A stretch of 26,439 nucleotides of DNA from Spongospora subterranea (taxonomy: Eukaryota; Endomyxa; Phytomyxea; Plasmodiophorida; Plasmodiophoridae): the NCBI GenBank assembly GCA_900404475.1, contig OUQQ01000064.1:36970-63408 (forward strand), written 5' to 3'. The position numbers and the translations under genes are program-made. Positions 19,162 to 26,439 of this stretch are shown here, in pieces (the first letter of the stretch is position 1; each line of letters starts with the position of its first letter). The notes below the pieces were generated by a model. That model was not told the origin of the DNA, ran no database searches, and worked only from the letters and a program-made list of their open reading frames with translations.

Positions 19162-20128
19162 ATGTCAAATGCGGTCATCGGACACCAAACTCCAATAGTG
19201 CATGTGCTTGAGACGCCCAACCAGGCTGGCTATGCCGCAGCAACATTTATCCTGGAGAAAGCCCAAGTAGCTATATCGCAGCGAGGGCGATTTGTTGTGA
19301 GTTTCTCCGGTGGCTCGATTCCAGCATTATTGTGGTACGCTCAGTATTTGATTCACGTTTGTGCAATGTTCATAAGTGATCACGATTACCCATCTCTAAA
19401 CTATATTATTCTTTACACATGTAGTCCATACCTCTTAGAATCTAAGATGGATTTCACCAAATGGTGGATATCCTTTGCTGATGAGCGTTGCGTCCCGCTC
19501 TCTAATCCGGAATCGAACTTTTTCGAAGTGAACCGGCATTTCCTCTCAAAACTTCCTGTGAAAATTCCTTCAAATCAGATATTTTCAATTATGGATAACT
19601 GGTTAAATGATGACACTCACACGGTCGCCAGATCGTATGAAAAATCTCTGAGATCAGGTATGCTTCCTAAGTCCTGCTCTTCGCGCCCTAACAAGTTAGG
19701 ACTGTGTCAAGGTTTATCTGACAATGATGACGTGGTTTTTGATCTGATAATATTGGGCATGGGACCTGATGGGCATACCGCGTCTCTCTTTCCAGGCCAT
19801 AAATTATTGACTGATCAAAGCGATCTCGTGGCACCTATTCATGACAGGTTGGTTGCAATATTTTGAAAAAATGTACTCGTACTGGTGTTCATCTTAGTTG
19901 TTGTTTTTTTTCAGCCCAAAACCGCCATCATCCAGGATCACTTTAACTCTTAAATGTCTCAACAGCGCTCGGGATGTAATCTTCATCGCCTGCGGATCAA
20001 GTAAATGCGACGTCCTCCGAAATGTGTTTTCGTTGGATCCCATCCTCAAAAGTTCAATACCTGCAGCGCTTGTTCAACCTAAGAGTGCTGTTCATTGGTT
20101 TATCGACGGCGAGGCGAACCCGGCATAA
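19162..20128 (+). CDS. 6-phosphogluconolactonase, four exons
   Basis: Hydrolyses 6-phosphogluconolactone to 6-phosphogluconate, the second step of the oxidative pentose phosphate pathway, in the cytosol. Exons 19162-19334, 19425-19657, 19712-19847 and 19915-20128; introns 90, 54 and 67 nt; 251 residues, the normal length. Diagnostic motifs are VVSFSGGSIPALL (phosphate-binding loop), ISFADERCVPL, LGMGPDGHTASLFPGH (catalytic region) and PAALVQPKSAVHWFID near the end. The start at ATG 19162 begins the conserved domain. The first two introns are multiples of three and contain no in-frame stop, so the exons read through them. They are introns because removal restores family spacing: LLCPYLL across the first, SLRSGLSDNDDVVFDL across the second. 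The second has a CTAAC branch site. Confidence 0.93.
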
Positions 20129-20203
20129 TTCATAAGACATCAATATAGTTTACTATAACAATTATTTTGGATGACTTGATGTTCTCGGAAAATCAGCCCA
20201 GTT

Positions 20204-21044
20204 TCAATTAGAACATGAACTCAGTTCTTTCTCCATTTTGCGATCATTATCCTTGGACATCTCTTGTACTGGGAACAACATTACACGGCGAAAGCGCCCT
20301 GAAAACCCGAAACTCATCGCATTGATTTCCTCATCAGCTGCAGTGCTGTCGATGCTTTCAGAAAGATCTTTACAGACTCGACCAAACGAGAACCTGCGAT
20401 GCGGCTGATCATGCAAACGGGTTGGCGATTTACCGAATTCATTTCTTGTATGAAGAACTTGATTTTCGCCAGAAAAATCCAGACATCGCTTGACATGCTC
20501 GGATAAGCTGTTTCGTCTATTTAGCGGCGGTCGTTGTTTAGGGATCAAAGGAGGTGGGGCATTGCTGTTCCGTCTCAAAAGCGGAGTCATGCTTCGTGAA
20601 TGGCTGCTTCCAATCAAGGAAGCGGTCCGCTGCCGCCCCCGTTTCTGGTAGAGATCATCGCAGATTTGTACACCTGTACGATCTAGCCTATTCCTGACCC
20701 GGTTCATAGCCGGCAATGGTGATCTCTGGCTGGTCCTAATGCCAATCCCGGTCGAGGAGTGCCGGTATGATAGATATGAGATACAATAGAACAGTGGCAA
20801 TCAGGGTTGATACCCGGCCCCCAGTCTATACTGAATCTGTCGCTCCTGCTCTCGCTGCTGATCGTCCCAAATACCGCGCCCTTTATGGCCAACTGTCTGG
20901 CGCTAAGTCGGATATGACGATATAATTTTGACCCTTCTCGAATCTCACGTACATATTGCAAGATACACCAACCATTCGATTCAAGTAATCTCTTGCATCA
21001 GCTCGCCGCGCAGAAGCTCTCGACTTGGATGATTTCGAAAACAT
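20204..21044 (-). CDS. Arg/Ser-rich, probably disordered protein, three exons
   Basis: Exons 21044-20949, 20896-20814 and 20735-20204; introns 52 and 78 nt; 236 residues from MFSKSSKSRASARRADARDY, which follows an in-frame stop. Exon 2 encodes a short Gln/Glu/Arg helix (WDDQQREQERQIQ). Exon 3 is full of basic and Ser residues with four candidate basophilic-kinase sites: RQRTAS, LLRRNS, LNRRNS and HRRFS. A partly hydrophobic block, AMSFGFSGRFRRVMLFPV, precedes a charged C-terminus. I recognise no family; it could be a phospho-regulated cytoskeletal or cell-cycle protein. Gene structure is moderately well supported. Confidence 0.55.
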
Positions 21045-21443
21045 GAGACCAGTTCATCGAACTCATACAACTTGGGAGTTTCAGACATCAATTATGAATT
21101 CAAAGCAAGTCCGATTTTCGGACAACCACCGTTCGCTATGAACCAGGTTTGACGGGGCTCCTTTTAGGAATGTCTGGCTCGCTTGTCAAATTGTTCTTGA
21201 AACTCATCAATGTGATAAATGATTTGACATGTGAGAGTTTAATTATCCAATAACTATCAAGAATTTTTTACGTAGAACATTAAGTAACTGTATTAGAGAT
21301 AATAGAGGATTTGGTGATGGAATTCTTTCATGTACGAACCAAGCTCGACATGTCTGCAACAACTGATTTCGCATTGGCGAACTCAGCCGAATCAGTGGCG
21401 CCTTCGTCGTTGTTGTTTTCAGCCTAATCATAGTACAGTTTAA
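21045..21443. other. no recognised gene
   Basis: A 400-bp gap between the Arg/Ser-rich gene and tubulin cofactor A (both minus strand). The open frame 21243-21431 (-) lies just past the cofactor A stop and has no family features. The gap should hold the 3' UTR of one gene and the promoter of the other. Confidence 0.4.
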
Positions 21444-21771
21444 TTACAAGTTCAAACAAAAGGTTTGTCGAAAGGTTCGTACAATGTAGCGTTCCAGGTC
21501 GTTAAAAGACTTCACTAATCTTGAATGAGTATCCTGTACGACGGACACCGTCTCGTCAACAAACTCTTCCTGAAGAACTGTGAACTGGTGAAAATATCCT
21601 AATGGATGAAGAGGGTGTTACGGTTTTCTTGATTGTGAGAGCATCTGCCTGGCCCTCTCTCAATCCGGCCAGCTTTGCTTGCAGGCCTTCCTGTTCCTTC
21701 ATGTAGAACCTGAGCTCTTTTCCGAGTCGATTAACCGCATCGCTCTTGATTTTCACTTGACGGTTTGCCAT
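21444..21771 (-). CDS. TBCA: tubulin-folding cofactor A, two exons
   Basis: Binds and stabilises beta-tubulin folding intermediates in the tubulin assembly pathway in the cytosol. Exon 1 is 21771-21622, the intron is 21621-21585 (37 nt, GTAACA...CACCAG), and exon 2 is 21584-21444; 96 residues. The N-terminus MANRQVKIKSDAVNRLGKEL matches the first helix of cofactor A, followed by a Lys/Glu-rich second helix (FYMKEQEGLQAKLAGLREGQ). After the join comes KKTFTVLQEEFVDET and a third helix, RLVKSFNDLERYI. This is the usual three-helix layout, slightly shorter than the roughly 108 residues of other species. The 37-nt intron is among the smallest here. The last ten residues could change if another intron lies after ERYIV. 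Confidence 0.85.
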
Positions 21772-22450
21772 CTCAAACTTCGGCCGCGTGTTAATTGATC
21801 AAAAGATCAGGACCCAGATGGGGTGTCAAAGACTGTTCAACCCTGCGCGGCCTCCCGCTCGATGGCTCTACTGTGTATTTGCCACGATACACTGGCCTCG
21901 TTACTGTGTGTACTTTACTGGAAATAGCGGACCAGTTGGTAGATCCTTAATACACCAGAACTCAACCCAGACAAACCGTATTCCCAGATCCATCATAAAA
22001 GTTAGTCTCGAATGGGTATTGATATATGTTCAGCAACGCAACATATCGCAAAGTATTATCGCTGGCCGAAATTTCGGAGCTCCAGGCTGAAGGAACTCCT
22101 CCAGGCGGTTCCCACGGGAACATCTCTGAACAGTTCCAAACCGATGCCAACCCTTCAATGAAGGTGGGGAAATACTTGACCTTGAGTCAAGACCAAACCG
22201 ATTAATCAGACGGTTTCAGTTCCGCCGAACTTCACTCGTTGGCGATATACTGAGGAAAATCACGTTGTACTCTCACGTGACCATAACGCTGTTATCTTAT
22301 TCGACAGTCCTGTCTTCGATGGCGTTTTCAAGGCAGAAATGTCGCATAAAGAGAACTTTTTTTCCTGTGGAAGCTTAGAACGTGCACAAACGTCACAAGA
22401 GCGGGCAAACGACTTGACCATCCCAACTCATAAGCAACGGGGTTAATGAT
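21772..22450 (+). mobile_element. 5' fringe of Ty3/gypsy integrase relic
   Basis: The first part should hold the cofactor A promoter (-). From about 22031 the plus strand reads ATQHIAKYYRWPKFRSS, like the zinc-binding start of Ty3/gypsy integrases (ARNYYWPxMR). It then loses recognisable similarity, with stops, until about 22455. The His/Cys pattern of that domain cannot be completed. It is most simply the decayed lead-in to the integrase core downstream. Confidence 0.4.
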
Positions 22451-22454
22451 CCTT

Positions 22455-23258
22455 GCAACGGTAAACGGGCTTAGTCTCTTTTCCAAACGTTTGTCGCATC
22501 TTCTGAAGTCCTAACATATTCAACGGAATCTCTCCTCGTCGCGTCATCCTGAATCAGACAGTCAAACAGAGCGAGTTAATCAAGTTCTTGAATCTTACCT
22601 CCGTTGTTTTATTAATTTCCGCCAAAATGACTGGCGTGATCTATTACCAAAGGCAGAATTTGCATATAATAAGTCTTTCCATTCTTCCATTGGTTGTTCA
22701 CCTTTCTATGCAAACGGTCGCCATGATTTCTCTGCACCGAGTTCTACTTCCTGTCCAAATTCGGCAGTTATCGACTTGATCACTCACCTTCATCAGGTCC
22801 ATAAACAGTTACAAGAGACTTTACAAAAATCCGTTGCTACAAGTTTGCCGACGTCAAAAGACGTCCAAGTCCAGAATATGCTATCGGCGACAAGGTCTGG
22901 CTGATTCGAGACTCCATCCCCTCGAAACGTCCTTGTGACAAACTTTCGGAAAAGAGACTAGGTCCTTTTACCGTTGTAAGGATCATTAACCCGTTGCTTA
23001 TGAGTTGAATTTACCCCAGAATTCGCGGTTGCACCAAGTTTTCCATTCATCCCTGTTAGAACCCTACGTGGAGAACATGCTAAATGGACGAAAACAATGT
23101 AAACCACCACCATTTACCTTAGACGATAGCAAATAACCTCTTTATGAGGTTCAGGATTTCATTGCGTCTCGTTTTCTTCGTGACGTTTCTGACCGTACTT
23201 GGGAACCCTCATCATCTTTACTCCTCTCAGCCACACCCGCTCTAAGGGATTGCATTGC
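22455..23258 (+). mobile_element. dead Ty3/gypsy (chromovirus-type) integrase with chromodomain remnant
   Basis: The plus strand reads HPESDSQTERVNQVLESYLR (the catalytic Glu codon is 22569-22571), then DWRDLLPKAEFAYNKSFHSS and IGCSPFYAN, the standard integrase core end. After a frame change comes YAIGDKVWLIRDSIPSKRP, then RLGPFTVVRII (the GPY/F module), and after another change LHQVFHSSLLEPYVE. A stop follows, and then YEVQDFIASR directly joined to DRTWEPSSSL. These are the two ends of a chromodomain, with the central part (R-G-K...V-K-W-K-G-Y) missing. Two or more frameshifts and internal stops make it non-functional. Chromovirus integrases use this domain to target modified histones. Confidence 0.85.
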
Positions 23259-23294
23259 TTAATTCCATCCGACAATATCCTGAGGCACCCGCCC

Positions 23295-23330
23295 GAGACG
23301 GGGAATACTGTCATGAGCGTACGACGACCG
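23295..23330 (+). mobile_element. candidate polypurine tract and 3' LTR start
   Basis: Just after the chromodomain remnant, GAGACGGGGAA (a purine run at 23295-23305) is followed by TAC and then TGTCATGAGCGTACGACGAC from 23309. Ty3/gypsy LTRs typically begin TGTCA right after a polypurine tract, so 23309 is the likely LTR start. I could not fix its far end, and no second LTR copy is visible in the window. Confidence 0.5.
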
Positions 23331-24195
23331 TACCCCATGACAACGTCCGCTCAGTTCGGACAACGTACAAACATCGTTTCGATTAGCATTCTTGACAGTT
23401 TGTCTTTGACTCTTTTATGGTTGACCGATCTCGCTACTATTTCTCACTCTCCCTGCTCTACAACGCTCAATCGGCACCCGCTCTTTAAAACAGCAATTGT
23501 ACTGATCAATGATTGAAGTATTTGATAAATACCGAAGGAGTGTACCTGCAATCCCCATTGTCCTATGTTGATGGCCATCCACAAATACTGAACAATAGCG
23601 TCGATAAATTGCTTCATGATCAAAGAAAAGCAACGACGTAATGAAAACATGACAAAAATATTGTTTGCGATACCTAAGAATGGAGCCGGAAAATGGAGAA
23701 AAGCGAAGCCCTGCGCGAAAGCCAATTTGCATCACCTGTTTTCAAGGGCTGCAATCGGGATTGAAAGCCGTTTTACACGTGAACTGTGAGTCAAGACTGC
23801 CAGGAACGATCAAACATCATTAGGTCGATTGGAGCGGATGCACGATAGATTGTGTGTTCACACGGGGTTGTAAATTAGATATCATGGAATTTATCATGTT
23901 CTCGGAAGACCACCGATGGATCAACCGCTTGCAAACGGTTAAGATCTATGGAGAGGCGAGCAGCTTCATTGCTGAGCTGCACCGTAAATAACTCTGCACA
24001 GCAATCAGCGATCACACTCAGATAAAATTACCGCCAACCATCAACCAGACCTGACCCATCATTCGGCTTCCGATTCTCGTCTGCGCTCGATAGCTGTTCA
24101 CCTGAGAAAACACGATATATTCGTTGCCCAAGATGTCTTCGCAGAATTCTAATCCGCCGGGGTTAGTTGATTTTCCTGTCAATCAAGGTTTTTCC
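23331..24195. other. no recognised gene; LTR body probably at its start
   Basis: About 860 bp. The first few hundred bases are probably LTR. Two overlapping minus-strand frames (23415-23735) are open and one is hydrophobic, but neither resembles a known family and they overlap the presumed LTR. The remainder shows frequent stops in all frames. Confidence 0.35.
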
Positions 24196-24845
24196 TTACG
24201 CGAGATCGGGTTCGGATAACTTGACATCAGTCGGAACAAGGATGAACTCGGCTGAAGAATTAATTTCGCCCGATTTGGGTACACGGGTGATTTTAGTCTT
24301 GGGCAACGCCCGAACACATGTTTGAGTATATTCTTGGGCAATAACGGCGACAGCTTCTGATGAGCACTTGAACGCTAAATGAACAATGGGGAAAATCATT
24401 TTGATAATCGACCAATGGGTTCCTACACTTTTTTATAAATGACGACAAGACCAGATGATCGGCGAAAACCCATTGTCCCTTTCCATGTCGACGATCCATT
24501 CCATCGGGAACGACACGCTTATTGGAGTTTTTCAGGAGCGAAAACTTGACCAGATACGAACGCGGATAATGGCGCTTGGTCACATGGCATAGCCGGATTG
24601 GCGACGCCAGCCCACACAAAACCGCTAAGAAAATAACGCCAGATTCAGACGACAAACTGATCCACGTTCGGGGCCAGAGCCATCGATGTCACCTCGATCG
24701 CACAGCGACAGTCCCTTGTCGTAGTACTGTTTGACCAGTGCTGACGCAAGCGACATTCCAAGCGCACCCAGAAGGGTTGATGATAACCGTTGATGATAAT
24801 TTGGCCACCAGCTTCTGGCCTCGTCAGCAACTCCGCGATCAATTT
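24196..24845 (-). CDS. unresolved multi-exon gene, function unknown
   Basis: Several minus-strand frames look coding, but I could not join them fully. About 24845-24725 reads DRGVADEARSWWPNYHQRLS and then LLGALGMSLASALVKQYYDK, a likely membrane or amphipathic segment. Removing a possible 68-nt intron (donor GTGACA, acceptor TTCTTAG near 24626) continues in frame to LCGLASPIRLCHVTKRHYPR. The final part, 24355-24196, reads SSEAVAVIAQEYTQTCVRAL and ends LVPTDVKLSEPDLA with a stop. The start codon and the last join are missing. It sits about 25 bp downstream of the chalcone-isomerase-like gene on the same strand, so it could also be extra exons of that gene. Confidence 0.35.
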
Positions 24846-24870
24846 CTACAGCGAGTCAAACACAACGTTT

Positions 24871-25650
24871 TTATATAGATTTGGGCAATTTTTCGTCGTC
24901 CCGACTGAATAGGTCGACAATCATCTCGCCGCTCGTAGAATCGGAATCCTCGGATGGACCTGCTCTGAATTGGCTCCACCCAGCTTGGAAATTGTCTTTG
25001 GCAAGACGAGATACTGGATCACGACCGACGTAAATACGAAATATGGCGTTAGAGAACGCGACATTATCGGACGACATGACGATTCGATCTTGAATCGAGA
25101 CCAGAAATGACCCGTCCGAACTCCTTGTGAAAACAACCCGATCGCCTCGTCTAATATTCGATCGCTGACGGAAAATCGCAGCCAGCTTCTCGAGGTCGTC
25201 GCGAACTTCGCGCTCCTCCAGGTGGTCAACCCGCTTCATGACCGATCTGGTGAATCCTCCAGCGAAATGTGCCCCATTGGTGTCCCTATTAACGACCAGG
25301 CAGATTGATATGGCAAAGCTCCCATCCTTCACCACGTCTTCCAAACTGGTATGTTGTCTGGCGTCCCCCTCAGTGTAAAACCCGAGCGAATACGCTCGAA
25401 AGACGGGCAAAACGCAATTCCCTAGCATACATCGAGGACCTACACCCACTAATTTGACGATTTGTCTATGGCAAATCGTATTAGAAGACGTCGTCCAAAT
25501 CGATTTATATTGATCGAAGCGCGTTCCTGTCCATTTTTCTGTGATCTGTCCATGGTCGGAGTCGAACGCTTCGCCGCACACCGAATAGGGCTGGGTCGTG
25601 AAGATCGCAGCGCTGGCAACGGCGCCAACCTTGCCGATATATCTGAGCAT
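24871..25650 (-). CDS. chalcone-isomerase-fold mitochondrial protein (AIM18/AIM46-like)
   Basis: In fungi this family (Aim18/Aim46) lies in mitochondria and binds haem rather than making flavonoids. From ATG 25650 the frame encodes 259 residues. The start MLRYIGKVGAVASAAIF looks like a targeting or membrane segment. Family blocks are KLVGVGPR and AYSLGFYTE (first beta strands), NRDTNGAHFAGGFTRSVMKR (the N-x-x-H-x-x-x-G-F-x-R block), RRGDRVVFTRSSDG, and the end block NAIFRIYVGRDPVS followed by AKDNFQ. A 36-nt stretch inside GPRCMLGN...FRAY could be an in-frame intron; it reads through either way. The frame stays open upstream to 25686 without ATG, so a 5' exon is possible. The family call is good; catalysis is not implied. 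Confidence 0.78.
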   Translation of the reverse strand: MLRYIGKVGAVASAAIFTTQPYSVCGEAFDSDHGQITEKWTGTRFDQYKSIWTTSSNTICHRQIVKLVGVGPRCMLGNCVLPVFRAYSLGFYTEGDARQHTSLEDVVKDGSFAISICLVVNRDTNGAHFAGGFTRSVMKRVDHLEEREVRDDLEKLAAIFRQRSNIRRGDRVVFTRSSDGSFLVSIQDRIVMSSDNVAFSNAIFRIYVGRDPVSRLAKDNFQAGWSQFRAGPSEDSDSTSGEMIVDLFSRDDEKLPKSI

Positions 25651-26126
25651 CGAGCTGGCCCGATAAGGGGATCTGCTATAATCCAAAGCCGTCCGATTAT
25701 AGGGATTATGATCACGGATATAAATACTTTCGTCGAGAAAACATTGGCTAATTCCCGGGCAAAACCAGAATTTTCAATCGAGGTTCGACCAGAATGAAGC
25801 AAGGCAATTGAGCTCGTTATCCGAAATTGGCGAGTTACTGAGGGCAAAAGTATTGTGCAGCTAAAGATCGCTCTATGTGGAGTCAATCACGTTCTAAAAC
25901 AATTTTTAAACCAGGAAAAATATACCCCAACTGCGGTCAACATCACTGGGTTAGATTCACGTTGGATCTCAGAATTCAGGTTAAGCTAGGTTTCAGATTA
26001 GCACAGCGTGAAATTGCAATAGATGTGTAGAAAAAATAATTAGGTCACTGGCACCGCCAACTTATCGTTCAAAATCGGGTATCTGCCTTGTTTAGGAATC
26101 ATTTGGATCCAAGCTGTTCGCAGGCG
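25651..26126. other. no recognised gene
   Basis: Between two divergent genes. The minus-strand frame up to about 25886 is open and could hold a 5' exon of the chalcone-isomerase-like gene (a Ser/Arg-rich, targeting-like stretch is visible there), but it lacks an ATG. The rest is AT-rich with stops, and should contain both promoters. Confidence 0.35.
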
Positions 26127-26425
26127 ATGCTTGCAGGCGTCGTTTCCGCCGGAGAATTAGGCGCAGAACACACTAACGCAAGGCCAATATCCGGCCAGAA
26201 AAATGCTCAGACCGCAACTAATGAAGAGGTTGATCGATTGGTTTGCGCCAGGAAAAAACAGTATGCGTTGAACGAATCAATGAGCTCCATGGCGACAAAA
26301 TACAGCACCAATGAGTGAGTGATAGATGAAAAAATATTGTCTCTGATTGCGACAGTGCCGTTTTGACGAAAATGATGAGAAAAAGAACTGGCCACCCTAA
26401 TTTTGGTATATTACACCCACGGTAG
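26127..26425 (+). CDS. small hypothetical protein (85 aa), two exons
   Basis: Exon 26127-26314 and exon 26356-26425 flank a 41-nt intron with a strong GTGAGT donor and a GCGACAG acceptor; the product is 85 residues. It starts MLAGVVSAGELGAEH, has a charged central helix (NEEVDRLVCARKKQYALNES) and ends KMMRKRTGHPNFGILHPR. Without splicing the frame stops at once after the donor. The frame is open upstream to a possible acceptor TTTAG near 26090, so an earlier exon may exist. I recognise no family. Confidence 0.45.
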
Positions 26426-26439
26426 GGTTTTAACCACCA

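Noticed and set aside
23415..23735. Hydrophobic minus-strand frames that look like a membrane protein
   Set aside because: They overlap the presumed LTR, two frames compete, and no family motif is seen.
1..26439. tRNA genes, rRNA, CRISPR arrays, bacterial-style operons
   Set aside because: I scanned for tRNA B-box-like GGTTCGA sequences and found only a few without partners. No regular spaced repeats or ribosomal RNA segments were seen, and the gene structure is eukaryotic.

Overview
This 26.4 kb window comes from a nuclear genome with spliceosomal introns. At least ten genes can be rebuilt only by joining short GT...AG introns. Most are about 48-60 nt, the shortest supported is 37 nt, and the longest is 116 nt. 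Several carry a TACTAAC- or CTAAC-like branch site. Gene spacing is tight, the standard code is used, and the recognisable proteins are eukaryotic housekeeping ones: PUS1, tubulin cofactor A, the mitochondrial proteins MIC10 and a chalcone-isomerase-fold protein, and 6-phosphogluconolactonase. I see no bacterial operons. Compact genes, tiny introns, a fungal-style mitochondrial chalcone-isomerase protein, a chromodomain-type Ty3/gypsy element and a basic coiled-coil protein resembling ciliary CEP126 together suggest a small-genome, possibly flagellated, early-diverging fungus or close relative. That placement is inference.

Layout. 0.4-1.9 kb: seven-exon PUS1 (+). 1.95-5.8 kb: a tandem-duplicated block holding broken copies of the PUS1 last exon and of the hydrolase 3' exons, with a decayed DDE transposase between them. 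4.9-6.6 kb: a five-exon alpha/beta hydrolase (CGI-58/ABHD5-like, -) with an added membrane N-terminus; a decamer polypyrimidine repeat lies in its upstream region. 7.2-7.7 kb: MIC10 (-). 8.5-10.2 kb: gag-protease relic of a Ty3/gypsy-like element (-). 10.6-10.9 kb: small two-exon membrane protein (+). 11.3-12.5 kb: DUF676-type lipase (-) with a probable signal-peptide exon. 13.4-14.2 kb: a large inverted repeat of transposase sequence. 14.25-15.6 kb: a small gene (+) and an ASCC1-like 2H phosphoesterase (-). 16.2-17.9 kb: a small gene (+) and the CEP126-like protein (-). 18.1-18.8 kb: a 198-residue adaptor-like protein (-), divergent from 6-phosphogluconolactonase (+, 19.2-20.1 kb). 20.2-21.0 kb: an Arg/Ser-rich protein (-). 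21.4-21.8 kb: tubulin cofactor A (-). 22.0-23.3 kb: a degenerate Ty3/gypsy integrase, chromodomain and LTR edge (+). 24.2-25.65 kb: an unresolved gene and the chalcone-isomerase-like protein (-). 26.1-26.4 kb: a small two-exon gene (+).

The genes do not form one pathway. They are independent housekeeping genes, several in convergent or divergent pairs with very short gaps, interrupted by dead transposon pieces. I found no convincing new multi-gene system. The most unusual items are the reciprocally decayed duplication at PUS1/hydrolase, the membrane-fused hydrolase, the cysteine-rich MIC10 tail, and the two possible acceptors joining a signal-peptide exon to the lipase. All exon joins were made by eye from frame, splice sites and family alignment.
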